Assembly (NCBI RefSeq): GCF_019393635.1
Contig: NC_057864.1
Span: 441,872,322 to 441,936,321 of the forward strand
DNA from: Dromiciops gliroides
Lineage: Eukaryota > Chordata > Mammalia > Microbiotheria > Microbiotheriidae
Direction of reading: 5' to 3'
Length of the DNA stretch: 64,000 nt
Both the position numbers and the translations under genes were made by a program. A model generated the notes under the pieces. It was not told the origin of the DNA and made no database searches. It saw only the letters and a program-made list of their open reading frames with translations. How positions within the stretch are numbered: the first letter of the stretch is position 1; each line of letters begins with the position of its first letter. Shown here piece by piece: positions 1 to 13,911 of this stretch.

Positions 1-1271
1 AAGCCCTCTGTCTACACGAAGTCATTTCCCCATGTCTCATGGGGCACTTATTTATTAATTTCATTGTTCTGATTTTGAAGAATGTGCTGCTGATGTCTAA
101 AACTGGCCTTTGGTTTTACTGCCTTTGTATTGATGATTTTTAATTTATTTTTTCAAATATATTTTAGTATATGTACTGCTGAAGCAAGTACTTTTCAAAT
201 GTATTTACACTTTAATAGCAGAACAATTCTTTTTTGAAGAGAATAAATAAGCTGATTACTGTTTTAGAGCTTAAACAAAATTTATACCTCCTGGAAACCA
301 GTCAAGTATTTGTCTCTCCTTTCAGCTCAGCTTTGTTTTGTTTTGTTTTTTGGGGGGGTGGGGGAGGGGACAGTGGGCAGTGGCGGTTTAAAAAAAAAAA
401 AGGAAAAACTTGGTCTGTGTCCTGAAGGCTTTAACTGGATTTTGAGGGTGAGCACACCACCTGTGGAGTGTGTATAGCTTTGGTGTAGTTGCAAAAACAC
501 TGGATTTTGGACTTCCCAGACAGGGGTTTGAATCCCAGATCTGCTACTTGTTAGTTGTGGAGGTAACCTGAGGCAAGTCCCTTCACCCCTCGGAGATTCA
601 TTTCCCCATCTGTAAAATGGTGATGGAGGAGGTGGGGTTGGACTGAATGATTTCTAAGCTCCCTCTTATTTTTTATTGTGATCCTTTTGCTGTAGAAGCA
701 ATTAGCAAGCAGTGTATAAAGGAGAATTCACTTAAGTAGTACAGATGAGAGCAATTCAGAGAAAGGGGAGATGTATTAGTGAGAGCTGGGAGTTATCAGG
801 GGAGACTTCATGGAGAAAATGGGTCTTGAGGAAAGCCAAAGTTTCCCTGACCTTCAGATACATGTATCAAAGCTAACCTGCAGAACCAGGAAAAGCCCTT
901 CCAGGGGAGCTACTGAGGGTTTTTTTCCCCTCAAGTTTTCTAAAATTTGTATCAAAAGAGAGTTCATAAAACTTCATAAATAGACAGTTCAGAATTGCTA
1001 GGTCTCATGTCTTTTTAGATAGTTAACTGATGCAATAACAAGGAAATGCAGAGTAAACTTTGAGGAATTACAGGGACGATGATGCTTCTGTGTGGGTTGG
1101 CATGTATATGTATTTATAAGTAAATTTCAGTTTTGGTATATTGTTTAAAAATTGAACACAATTTGTTTACCATGCCTTTCTCTTTTTATTATCAATTGGT
1201 TAGAGATTTAGGATTTAACCTGAAACATTCTCCTACTTGGTGTTTTGATTTGTTTGTTGGTTTGTTTTCAG
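1..1271 (+). other. HIPK1 intron (partial) with a MIR-type CORE-SINE
   Basis: No exon is seen here. The stretch holds a short poly-G patch near 350, a CORE-SINE at 487-670 and otherwise AT-rich intron. Confidence 0.7.
487..670 (+). repeat. MIR/CORE-SINE
   Basis: It matches the MIR layout from memory: TTTGAATCCCAGATCTGCTA, then TTCATTTCCCCATCTGTAAA, then a tail of the TTTCTAAGCTCCCTC type. It is old and diverged. Confidence 0.8.
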
Positions 1272-1391
1272 ATTCGTTACATTTCGCAAACACAGGGTCT
1301 GCCAGCAGAATATCTTTTGAGTGCAGGAACGAAAACAAGCAGGTTTTTCAACAGAGATCCTAATTTGGGTTATCCACTGTGGAGGCTAAAG
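1272..1391 (+). CDS. HIPK1: HIPK1 coding exon (kinase C-lobe, [15 protein letters not shown])
   Basis: The exon is 120 nt, 40 codons, in phase 0 at both ends. It opens after TTTTCAG and closes before GTCTGT, a rather weak donor. It encodes the C-lobe stretch beginning [20 protein letters not shown] and ending GYPLWRLK, the insert-bearing part of the HIPK catalytic domain after the activation segment. It is the first exon visible in the window. The ATP-binding loop and the catalytic HRD and DFG motifs must be in upstream exons outside it. It is essentially identical to mammalian HIPK1. Confidence 0.97.
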
Positions 1392-3619
<2,228 letters not shown>

Positions 3620-3782
3620 TGTGAAGTCGTGCTTTCAGAATATGGAGATCTGCAAAAGGAGAGGTCACATGTATGATACAGTGAAACAGATCAAGAGCCC
3701 ATTCACCACCCATGTTGCCCCCAACACAAGCACAAATCTAACCATGACCTTCAGCAACCAGCTTAATACTGGGCACAATCAG
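3620..3782 (+). CDS. HIPK1: HIPK1 coding exon (post-kinase linker)
   Basis: The exon is 163 nt, entered in phase 2 after GTTGCAG and left in phase 0 at CAG|GTATGC. It encodes [20 protein letters not shown] and then the [18 protein letters not shown] region, which follows the kinase domain and begins the homeodomain-protein-binding part. The frame is intact and differs from human at only a few residues. Confidence 0.97.
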
Positions 3783-4666
3783 GTATGCCAGAAGCCGGAC
3801 AAACTCGTTTTGGAAATGTAAAGCAAAGTGGGACGAAAAGAAGGTGGTCGATGTAGCAGCAGGGGTAGGTAGAGTAGTCTTTGTTAATGAAGCTTTGTTA
3901 TGACATAAGGAATTCTTCATTGTGGTGGTGTTGTGGTTGCATCACACAATGCTTTCTTAAGCACCTACTCAAAAGGAGAATTGCACAGATCTGCTTCCGG
4001 CCCTGTGAGAGCTTTTAGTTTACAAAAAGATCAAGAAAATGGAACCAAACTCTTGAACTTTTTGCTCACTATTAGTTGTAGTCCTGAGCCTTAGGCTCAC
4101 TGCTATTAGTATTTGTTATTTGGGCTGATCATTTTGAGTGGTCTTTCTACTATTGTTAACTTTAATAGCGTATAATTTCAATTTGTCATTCAAAAAAAAA
4201 AAACCCAATCGTGTTTAAGTCTGGGCTTTTGAAAGCCTAAGTTTAATGTTTAAACTGGACTAATTTTTTAAAGTAAAAGGTTGAATGAAGATTTTTGTGT
4301 GCGTTTAAATGGAGTTTAAATGAAGGGGGGGGGGGAGCCATTGTGGCATTTCAAATCCAGCCACTTTTTACATGGCACAAAGCTGGGACAACCACTTTCC
4401 ACTGGTTTGGGAACCAAAGAAGAGGTACATATTTTAAGGGCGAATGACTGTTTCCATTTTTGAGATTGAAAATTTGTGTCTTAAGCCACAAGGTTATTCA
4501 AATACAATCTTTATCCTGTTTCTCGGGGTTAGCTGTTCAGTAAATGGTGTGTGTGTGTGTGTGTGTGGGGGGTTGTCTGTGTGTCTGTGTCTGTGAGAGA
4601 GAGAGAGAATACATTGTGCCCCCTGATCATCCTCTGTAGTAGAGCTCTAATCTTTCTGGTTTCTAG
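3783..4666 (+). other. HIPK1 intron with (TG)n/(GA)n tract
   Basis: Contains a G-run at about 4325-4335 and a (TG)n passing into TCTG and GA repeats at 4546-4608. Nothing else is seen. Confidence 0.7.
4546..4608. repeat. Compound microsatellite (TG)n-(TCTG)n-(GA)n
   Basis: Simple repeat seen directly in the sequence. Confidence 0.9.
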
Positions 4667-4892
4667 GCCAGTGTTTTAGCATCCAGTTCTACTGCAGCAG
4701 CTGCTACTCTCTCTCTGGCGAATTCAGATGTCTCCCTGCTAAACTACCAGTCCGCTCTGTATCCGTCATCGGCAGCACCGGTAGCAGGAGTTGCCCAGCA
4801 GAGTGTTTCCTTGCAGCCTGGAACTACTCAGATTTGCACTCAGACAGACCCATTCCAGCAGACGTTCATCGTGTGTCCACCTGCTTTTCAAA
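4667..4892 (+). CDS. HIPK1: HIPK1 coding exon (Ala/Ser-rich, homeoprotein-interacting region)
   Basis: The exon is 226 nt, phase 0 in and phase 1 out. It begins after TTTCTAG and ends CAA A|GTATGT. It encodes [20 protein letters not shown] and ends [10 protein letters not shown]. This is the low-complexity co-regulator-binding region shared with HIPK2. No indel is visible. Confidence 0.97.
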
Positions 4893-5009
4893 GTATGTGG
4901 GGAAAACCCTGTCTCACATAGTTGGGACTCCCTGTGCCTGCTTCGGGCACCTTATTGCACTTTGTATTTGTTTTAGTTGTTCTCTCTGGAAGCTTATTAT
5001 TCTTGAACT

Positions 5010-5101
5010 CTTCAAATCCAGCCTCAGACACTTGACACTTATTAGCTGTGTGACCTTGGGCAAGTCACTTAACCCTCATTGCTCCACCAAAAAAAAAAAA
5101 T
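5010..5101 (+). mobile_element. Marsupial SINE, 5'-truncated
   Basis: Only the 3' part is present, from TTCAAATCCAGCCTCAGACA to the A tail. Confidence 0.85.
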
Positions 5102-5450
5102 TACAGTACTTAAATGACAAAATAAAGCATTCAATAGGAAACTATCCAAAGCTATGGTCCGTGACACATGCAAAGGAGGAGGAGCAAGAGAAGAAGTCAT
5201 TCGGCTTTTCTTACCTGGTGAATCATTTTTCTGCTTCTGACTCCATTATTAATGGAGGAGTAAGGCAGCCGGTGAGGAGAAGCTTTGTCTTAGGGTGTTT
5301 CCAAAAGCATTTTTGTTTCTCCTCTGTTCCTCCATGATTGTATTGTAATCTTGGGGGAAAGCCCTTTCACTCTTCCTTGTCTGACCCTTCTAGAAAGAAG
5401 TAAGATGGGGAATCCTGCTCAGTGGTCTGACAAGTCTTTTAAAAAGTTGT

Positions 5451-5599
5451 GGGGGCAGCTAGGTAGCACAGTGGATAAAGCACCGGCCCTGGATTCAGGA
5501 GGACCTGAGTTCAAATCCAGCCTCAGACACTTGACACTAGCTGTGTGACCCTGGGCAAATCACTTAACCCTCATTGCCCTGAAAAAAAAAATAAAAAAA
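5451..5599 (+). mobile_element. Marsupial tRNA-derived SINE, full length
   Basis: The head GGGGGCAGCTAGGTAGCACA leads through the B-box-like GAGTTCAAATCC to an A-rich tail. Flanking AAAAAGTTG on both sides looks like a target-site duplication. Confidence 0.95.
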
Positions 5600-6934
5600 G
5601 TTGCTATACTATTTTAGAGAAACCACCTGAGTGTGCTCCCTCTTTCCTCAATAGAGAGAGTAATCCCTTTGCTAGAGCTTCAAAGCAGAAAACCAGCATT
5701 TAGAGCCCTTCCAGATGCTTCCTAGGCCTTTAGAATCAAGGTACTTTGTCTCTCTCTCTAATAGTTGCTGATTGGCTGTCGCACTTTTGTTTATCTGGTT
5801 TCTGACAGAGTCGGAGGAAGCAGAAAGAATGGAAGGAAGGGCTAGGGGAGACAGAAAGATTGCCGGGATGGGAAGAGAAAAATAGCCATGTACACCAGGG
5901 AGAAGCCTCGGGGAGAGCGGAGGAGCAGATTCAAATTTCTGTAAATGCAAATTTAACCTAACCTACGCCAATTTCCCATATTTATAAGGATTTATAGCAG
6001 AAAAATCCCCTATGTATTGGGTTGTAATGCCCAGTGAAAGTAATTGGGTCTTGAATCATACCTGTGCTTGCCTTGCTGGACTGCTTCCTTTCCTTCCTAC
6101 CTGACCCCCTTTCCCCACCCTGTCTCCACTTCAACTGTGCTCTGGGAGCAGTTTTCACAGCTGTGGCCCCATGAGTTGGCTGTTGTTTCTCAGCTGGAGG
6201 TTTTGAGGACATAGGGGGACTTGAAGAAAAAAAAAAACAACTTCTGAAGATTCGGGAAAAAGCCTTGTTTTGGTCTTATTAAATGTTTGAGCTGTGGTGG
6301 ATGGGGCTTGAGGAGCAATTGTTCTATTTCAGAGGCTTCTGTATTTCTAAGCTCAGGGCATGTGTAAGAAGGGTAAGCCCCTGGACATGCTCATCTCCTG
6401 CTCCTTCTGTAGTGATTATTCTCGGAGTGTCTACAACTAGCTAGCTGAGAAGGGAAGTAGAAAACTGGAGCAGTATTGGTATGCAGTATAGCAGCTTCTA
6501 AGGCTACAGTATAAAATCGAGTGAGTCTTCTGCTTACAGGTGAGTTTGGGCAGTCTTAGCTGTGCAGTTTGGGTGCTTGCTGTCTCCTGTATAGGCAGGT
6601 GTCAGTGTCAATAATAAAAGTCATTCATTCACATGAAGGTCATTCATGGTCTCTTGAGCTTAAGAATTGACTATTTTTGTACTGCTGTATCTCAAAATTC
6701 TTGTAATTCCATATTGATTTCTAATATTTAAATCATTGCACTTGATTGGTGTTCAACTTGCATCTTGTATACAGATGTTAGCTCTGAATTAGATAACTTA
6801 GAATCATGGTCATTTCTGATGACCGAAGTCAGCCTTAGAAGCCCATAGCTTTTAAGGTACTATTTTCTGCACTATTGAGACTGAGCAGATAGATAGATGT
6901 GGCTTTTATTCAAAGGCCACTATCAAAATATCAT

Positions 6935-6954
6935 CCCCCCCCCCCCCCCCCCCC
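6935..6954. repeat. Poly-C tract (20 C)
   Basis: An uninterrupted run of 20 C, directly visible. Confidence 0.95.
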
Positions 6955-8709
6955 GTTTTCTTTTACTGTAGACCATTACCTTGGGAGTGATAACTAAGCT
7001 TGAGCTTCTTCACTGAATTTTTCTTTCTCAAATCTTATAGCCCTAGTGTTAGCAATTTAGAGGAAGCTGCTACATTAATGGAGATTTGCAGGTAGCCATA
7101 TGCTTTATGCATGCTGACCAGAAGATAAACAATCTGGTGAGGTTGCACAACCCAAGAGGGGAGGGTGGTGGGTACATTTTTTTATTCTAATCTTAGACTA
7201 TCAAAGTTGTTTCTGAAAAGATCATTTTAATTTCCTTAGTTTGTTTTGAACAGTTTTGGATTGGCGTCTCCCTTGAGTGTAACATGTTAGGATGCAGCTA
7301 AAGTGGAAAATGGTAGTAGAGCAATTTGCTGTAGATAGCAAAAGTTGTTAGGTTTGTGGATTGTTCTTATTTTGTACCAGGGTAGCAACATGAGGAGAGC
7401 TTGGGAGATGATGATAGTTTAGAAAATGTCGCTGGAGGAGTCCTTTGATGGAAGTGGCTCATGTTTTGATCACAGAAAACTTGGAGGCTCGAGTGGTATG
7501 GAGGAAAATGATGATTACCTACAGAAAAAGCTGCCATTGTCTATTTTCTATTTTATCATTTGATTGGTCATTGGTAAATTAGAGAGATGTTTTCCTATAG
7601 CACCTCCTTAATTCTAGCAAAAAAGGGAAACTCTAGAGTCTTTCCCCTTTTTCTTCTCCTCCTCCCCAGGTGAAATATTTTCATTTGCAGGAAAGGTCTG
7701 TGAAGTCTTAGTAGGACCACAGGCCTTCCCTAGAAACCTTGGTTAAAATGGTTTTGTGCACTGTGCCTCTGGGAAGCTAGGAAACTGCCCTTCCTCCATG
7801 GCAGCGTGTGTACTACAGGGGAGGTTGGCCATGCTTGCTAAACAAGTTATTGTTGCTAAAGCTTTTGCAGCAGTGACTCCAAGGCATTTGGTTAAATTTC
7901 GAAAATAGAAGAGGAGGTATCTGGAAATAGAACTATTGCATTTCTAATAAGTTCAAGTATTGGGCCCTTGAATTTTGGTACTAATATTTTAAAAAAGGAG
8001 ATGAATCGTTTCTTAATGAATTTTATTTGTTTGTGTGTGTGTGTGGAATAAGAGGGAGAGATCCCTTTGTGGCCTAGAAGGTGAATCTTAGAAAAACATA
8101 CCCTCTGTTGTTTTGAGTAGTGCCATCTTAGCTGCTAAGTCAAGAGAGTTGCAACATCTTTATATTCTTGTAAATGTAAAATACATTTATAAAGGACATA
8201 AATACATTTATGTTGTTGCTTTACATTCAAATCATATTTATACAAAATGGTCCCATTTTGAAAAGCAGTTTATACTTTTACTTTGATGGATCAAAGTGGA
8301 TGTGAGGGGATATAGATATGAATAAGAGACATTGATTACAACGAATTGTCCTTAGATCACAATAATATGGTTAGTTAGGTCATAGAACTTAGTGGAGTAA
8401 TTTTTGGTCTGTACTGATAGGCAGAGGATGGAGAATAGAGTCCAGTGATCCTTTTTATGTCATGGAGAAGTATCATTCTATTTTTTGTTAGAGAAGGGCC
8501 CAGAGCTCAGCTGCACACACCAGGTTATCCTTGAGCCAGACCTCTTCCAGTGCCCTGTTCTTGAGGAAGCCAGTTTTGCTTTCCTTGACTCCCCAAAATA
8601 TGGCCCTTTCTCAAAGTCCTTTGGGTCAAGTGGCAAGGGGCTAAGGCTTGAGGGAAGGACATCTGCCTCCTCAGTAAAGCAATCTCACCCTCTTAATTGT
8701 TCCTGGCAG

Positions 8710-8831
8710 CTGGACTCCAGGCACCTGCGAAGCATTCTGGATTTCCTGTGAGAATGGATAATGCTGTGCCGATTGTGCCCCAAGCGCCTGCTGCTCAACC
8801 ACTACAGATCCAGTCAGGAGTTCTCACCCAG
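8710..8831 (+). CDS. HIPK1: HIPK1 coding exon ([14 protein letters not shown])
   Basis: The exon is 122 nt, phase 1 in and phase 0 out, after CCTGGCAG and before CAG|GTAAAA. It encodes [20 protein letters not shown] and ends [11 protein letters not shown]. The intron before it, 3.8 kb, is the longest in the visible part of the gene. Confidence 0.96.
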
Positions 8832-9705
8832 GTAAAACAGCCAGGACAAATTGGAGACCCACTAACTCTGAAGTACTAGTGCAAGCTGGCTCTTGCTGGT
8901 CTTGGTCACAATTCAGTGGACATCAAGCAAAACCTCTTCAGTGAATGATGGTAGTTCAGATGTTCTTCCCTGATGATAGTCCTGTTAGTGTGTTACAGGA
9001 GTCAGGAACATAGAAACCCCCTTGAGTTGGGGTTTTTCAGCTCTTGGAACTGGAATTAGAATCCTACTTTTGAATTGATTATTGATACTCACACACACTC
9101 ACTCACTCTCTTTTAATTCTAAAATACACAATAGCCAGGTGCTTCTCTTGGTCACTTAAGTCTGGGAGACTGGATCACAATCTCATATTCCTTTAAAGAA
9201 GGAATCCTGTTTCTCCTGATCCTTGTGTTGATTTCATTAGGTCATAAAAGTAAATAATTGATACTTTCTATAGAACATGCAACTGTGAAACCAGGATGGC
9301 TTCTGGTATATGTATAGAAATAGGTAACTTGTCAGGATTCAGATGTATGCATTTTTGGCCCTGAACAATGTAAAGAATTCTAAAATCTTAAAAACTTTAT
9401 TTGGAGACAGGGAGTAAACATTTTTAAAGTGATTCCTTAATTGACTTGAGTTTCAAAGAACTAGTCCTCTGAATCTATCCCAGGAAAGATTCGTAGCCTT
9501 TTTCCTTTGGTCCATGGATATTTGGCCCAATGGGTGACTTTTGTGGAGAACTGAAGGGGAAGATTATACCTGGTACTTGTGTTGAGGTGACTTGAGATTG
9601 TTCATATGTGTCAGTATTGATCCTGGGGTGGGACAAGACCCTTCTGAACCCTGTTAACCTGCTTCCATATGTTTGTTTCACTCACCTGCCTAATCTACGT
9701 TTCAG
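8832..9705 (+). other. HIPK1 intron, no recognisable element
   Basis: There is only a short CA/CTCA repeat near 9090; otherwise it is plain intron. Confidence 0.6.
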
Positions 9706-9840
9706 GGAAGCTGTACACCACTAATGGTAGCAACTCTCCATCCTCAAGTAGCCACCATCACACCGCAGTATGCGGTGCCCTTTACTCTGAGCTGCGCAGC
9801 CGGCCGGCCGGCGCTGGTTGAACAGACTGCCGCTGTACTG
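9706..9840 (+). CDS. HIPK1: HIPK1 coding exon ([14 protein letters not shown])
   Basis: The exon is 135 nt, 45 codons, phase 0 to 0. It runs from TTTCAG|GGAAGC to GTACTG|GTAATT. It encodes [20 protein letters not shown] and ends [13 protein letters not shown]. It contains a short GC-rich patch (GGCCGGCCGG) but no indel. Confidence 0.97.
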
Positions 9841-12040
9841 GTAATTCCCCTCACTTGATTGTGTTACTAACGGAGTTTCTTTGGTTTCTTTTTTTTCTGT
9901 TTGTTTTTCGTTCTGTTTTCTCATTTTTTTTTTTAACTTAGACTTGCAGAGGGCATGGAAGCATGTGCCATCTTGTGGCTGTGTTCTTGCTCCATCTTTA
10001 ATGTCTCATTGTTTTCCTTCCTCCCTGATACTTGCTGAAGCACTGTCTGACTGATGTTCAGTGTGGCTCTGTAAAGATTCTAGAACCCTTGGCTTCTGTT
10101 CTTTACCAGCCTAATGTGATAAGCCCCTGAAGAGCTTCTGCTAGTCTGTGCTTACTGTCCTAGTTTTACCCTCTGACCCTTGAGAATAAAGGAAGTGGGC
10201 TTGAGTTTGGCTTGGCTACAGGCACCCCCGATGGCCGGCATGTGAATTTCTTGGCGAGTCATTAGCTTTGCTCTTTGAAGCATCTCTGTACATAGAAATG
10301 TGGGGAGGTGGTGCTTAAGCTGTGCTTACAACTCACACTAGTGATGCTTTTTAATCTACTGCTTTAAATGCATGGAAAAAGTCTCTAGCCTTTAATTATC
10401 CATAATCAGTCAATGATGACTTCCATCATTCAGTTAAAGATGTCACTCCCTTCAGATGCTTTTAGATCATGTTTCATTTTTGGCTGAAATGAAAGGTGAG
10501 CTAATTTTTAGGGTATTAGATGCCATCTATTTTATAGCAAATTTAAGTTACTCATCTATGTTAGGGCATAAAGATATACTTTTTATCCAGAGGTAAAAAT
10601 GCATCTTCCATTTATGTACTAGGCTAGTATTTGAATTAAAAAAACAGTTCAATTTGGGGAAAGTCTAGAACCGTAGCAGTTGTAGCCTTAGGGGAATAAT
10701 AGAAAAAAAGTGAGCCTTAAAGGTATATTTAGGATCGATCACCATTTTAAAGAGTGTGATTGTGCTTGGTTTTTTATTTTTTGCATTGGAATTGGCTAAT
10801 GGAAATCTAGCATTTCTCTTATTTTGAAAACTCCTAAATTAGATGACCAGAAGCTTTTGAACTCCTAATGATGCACTTGGGATTCAAAGCAAATTTGAAT
10901 TTGTGCTTTGTCCCTTGTGGCTCACATCAGCTACTCTTCTTCCCCGAAACATTCTTTAGTTCTTGGGAGAACTGTCCTATTACTAGTGCACAGCTTGGTT
11001 CTATAGTATTTCACAGTATTGGTGAAGGAACCCAGCTCTATTTGTTGCTAAATTAATCAGCTTAGTGACTTAAAGCCCAAGGTAGTCAGAGATTTTTACA
11101 ACTTTCTTAACTCAAGCCCCTGGTTCTAACTTGCTCACCTGGAGTTTAGAAGTCAGGAGTGTTAGTTGACACTCCTTTTGCTGCTTTGCCTCAGTTTGCA
11201 CTAGCCATTTGCTTTGCATATTTTTGTCTTTCCTCTGTCAAAACAGTTCGTCGCTTGGAACGCCAGATTTCTGCCTCACGTTGGGATGTTATTTCTTGCT
11301 CTGTATTAAACTACATGCTTTGTCCTTGTGCAGGTGTTGGCTTTGGAAAGACGCATGGTGTGACTTAACATATTTCTCTTTTTTAAAAAAATTATTCTGC
11401 TTATGGTAGCAGACGTGTTTGCAGTTTCTCTGCTTTCAAGCCTTCTTGTTTGGAACCAGTATTGTAATAAGTGGATCTGTTACTTGCAGAAATATTTTTA
11501 AAACACTATGTGTGTTGATAGTCTTGCAGTTTTAAATTCAAGAAACAGACCCATCTGTTCCTCTCCCCCCCCACCCCCCAGCTTTGTAGGTGTATTGTAC
11601 TGCAGAATATCCATTGAAAGAAGGAAGTTTGCAAATCTGCTTCCATTTTTTCCAGGAAATACCAGACTCTGGGAGCAGCAGATGCGGTAAACATTTTGCT
11701 GCTATGTATATTTTTAATAATATGGCATGTAGCAAAGTAGAAGTCCATATATATCATAGGGATGAGTTTTCTTGGAACTTAAAAAAAAAAGTCAAGCCAA
11801 AAAAAGGGAATTTTGCAGAAACCGGATACTTGTTGACATTATGAACAAATACCTTTCAGTTCTTTATTTTCAGATTCTATGATCGTGCAACTGTAGATGT
11901 CTAGTTAGGTTGTGCTTGATAGCATAAGCTTGGATTCTGCTAAATAGTTTGACCTTTGTCATTCACAAGTCATATCTCCATTTTATTAAGTTTTTTTTCT
12001 TTTAATCAAAAAAAATAGATAGACAACCCCCCCCTTTTTT

Positions 12041-12102
<62 letters not shown>

Positions 12103-12550
12103 ATTGAATTGGTCTGATGCATGTCATCTGCTTAAGCTTAGGTTTTAAAATATTTTTTAATTTCATTGTGAATCAGTCTTTTTCTGTTCTTTTAAGGGAT
12201 ATAGTCCTAGGTACTTTGTAGAAATAACAGCCCATGGCATTAAATAGGATTCTGCCTATGACCTTTGATTCTTTTTCTCTGCAGTACAGTAGAAACTCTT
12301 ACGATAGGGATATTTCTCCTCCACTTCCCAGGGGGAGGACTTCTGGGGAAGGTGGCCAAAAGACTATACCTTTTTCTAACGATAAGAATTACAGCCATGA
12401 GCCCCTCTGACCTTTGCTTTCTTCTTTGTAACTTTTGCAAGTTAACAATCTACAAATAACTTTGTGTTTAAAGCAAACTTTTCATTTTGGTTTTTCTTGA
12501 GGGGCCAATGATAAGTCAAGTTTGGGTCTCTGTAGTGTGCTTTCTTACAG
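9841..12550 (+). other. HIPK1 intron with (GT)n tract
   Basis: A 2.7 kb intron. The (GT)n at 12041-12101 is the only element I recognise. The rest is AT-rich, with no transposon recognised. Confidence 0.6.
12041..12101. repeat. (GT)n microsatellite
   Basis: About 60 bp of alternating GT, interrupted by two GC steps at its left end and preceded by C7 and T6 runs. Confidence 0.95.
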
Positions 12551-12694
12551 CAGGCCTGGCCTGGAGGGACCCAGCAGATACTCTTACCTTCAACTTGGCA
12601 GCAGTTGCCTGGGGTAGCTCTGCACAATTCTGTTCAGGCCCACAGCCGTTATTCCAGAGACCATGGGGAGCAGCCAGCAGCTGGGAGACTGGAG
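12551..12694 (+). CDS. HIPK1: HIPK1 coding exon with +1 frameshift and GC donor
   Basis: The exon encodes [20 protein letters not shown] and then VALHNSVQ in the correct frame. One extra G at about 12637-12638 then throws the frame. If it is ignored, the sequence continues [19 protein letters not shown], as in the family. The start is the first AG of a tandem acceptor (ACAG|CAG|GCC), which includes the Gln expected from HIPK1/HIPK2; using the second AG would drop it. The 3' end is AG|GCAAGT, the classic non-canonical GC donor, and leaves phase 2 to join the next exon. Observed length is 144 nt against 143 expected. Confidence 0.9.
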
Positions 12695-13242
12695 GCAAGT
12701 GTCAATTTCTTTGTGATCAATCATTCAAGGATGAGAGGAGCCACCAGAGTATGGGTGACTTCGGTGGCACAGGGGGTGTGGAACAATAAACGGAGGGGGG
12801 AGAAGTTCGCCTTATTTGTAAAGTCCCTGGGAGTCTTATTCAAATCAAGTAGAGATATAAGGTCATTAAAAAGCAACTAATAAGGAAAAGACTGAGCCCT
12901 AGATTCAAGAAACATCTAGGTTGGTTTTAAATAATTCCTTGGCCAGCAATTTCAGAAAATGTAAGATGGCATAGCAGAAATGCAAGCCTGGTAAATAATG
13001 CATGGGCCAAGTGTTAAGAGAAAACCAGTCCTCCTAGCTCCCCCTGTCCTCTCTACCCCCCCCCTCCTTCCTCCCCTAACCCCCCCATACCCTCCCAGCC
13101 CCCCTCCCTCTCTACCCCTCTCCCCTCCTCCCTCCCTCCCTCCCTCCATTGTTTGGCTGCTTCATTGCTTATTAGTTCCTTTGATTCTGTCTTCCTCAAG
13201 TCTGAAGAATTCAGTCTCTTTTGCTTCCTTCTGTTAACCCAG
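12695..13242 (+). other. HIPK1 intron (GC-AG type) with pyrimidine-rich low-complexity tract
   Basis: The intron starts GCAAGT and ends CCCAG. A C/T-rich tract at 13036-13148 (CCCTCC units) gives spurious ORFs in several frames. Confidence 0.75.
13036..13148. repeat. C/T-rich low-complexity tract (CCCTCC units)
   Basis: A polypyrimidine run on the + strand with frequent CCCTCC and CCCC blocks, directly visible. Confidence 0.9.
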
Positions 13243-13426
13243 GAATGCCCACTCACATGGCAGCCATACAGTACTCCTCATGCAGCAGCCCTCCCTGCTG
13301 ACGAACCACTTGACTCTGGGCCACAGCTCAGCCTCTCAACGTTGGTGTTGCTCACGTTGTCAGGCAACAACAGTCTAGTTCCCTCCCCTCCAAGAAGAAC
13401 AAGCAGCCAGCCCCGGCTTCAGCCAA
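13243..13426 (+). CDS. HIPK1: HIPK1 coding exon with several single-base indels
   Basis: The acceptor is TTAACCCAG and the donor is CCAA|GTAAGT. Alignment with the known protein (NAHSHG, then QQPSLLTNH, then [13 protein letters not shown], then [10 protein letters not shown]) requires one missing base near 13266, one extra base near 13276 and one extra G at 13318-13320. The net shift is +1 (184 nt against 183 expected). Read as written, with the +1 from the previous exon, translation would enter the next exon out of frame and stop at 13956-13958. The flanking exons are intact and well conserved, so sequence error is more likely than gene loss. Confidence 0.88.
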
Positions 13427-13911
13427 GTAAGTTGTCTCTAGATGTCTAGAACCATGTCCTGCTTTCTAGGATTTTGTCACCTAATACTTGGGGAGCTGGA
13501 GTGGAATATCCTGCCTAGTTGTCAGGTCAAGTACAGTAGTTACATTGTCGTGTGGGATTTTGGATGGTTTGTCTTTGTCAGAGCAAGGATGACTTAACGT
13601 GTCTGCTTCCTGGCCAGCTTTTTCTTAACGTGTGAGGGTCATTTTCACATCTGTCCACTTGACTGGAGGTCTCATAAAAGAACAGTATTACCCCTTGTGC
13701 CTCTGCTGTCTGCTTAGGAGCTGGTGGCAATAGTCAGTGTATTCATTTTCATTATAATTATTTTCTTATTGTTAAGTCTTATCGGTTTAATTAATAAAGA
13801 AAAGAAAAAAACAACAGGTCTAAATGGGAAAAAGATGCAGGGAAGCTGATGAAAATGTTCCTCATTTGTGGAGTTAAGCACCGCTTTCTTTCCTTTGACC
13901 TTCTCTTTCAG
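13427..13911 (+). other. HIPK1 intron, no recognisable element
   Basis: Short intron with no recognisable repeat. Confidence 0.6.

Larger units (their letters stand above)
4893..8709 (+). other. HIPK1 large intron with two SINEs and a poly-C tract
   Basis: The intron holds SINE copies at 5010-5101 and 5451-5599 and a 20-base poly-C at 6935-6954. The rest, including 5600-6930 and 6960-8700, shows no recognisable element. It is AT-rich with no splice-bounded, conserved-looking ORF. Confidence 0.6.

Noticed and set aside
12605..12880. ORFs over the HIPK1 exon at 12.6 kb as separate small genes
   Set aside because: They are frame fragments of one exon that carries an indel, extended into the intron.
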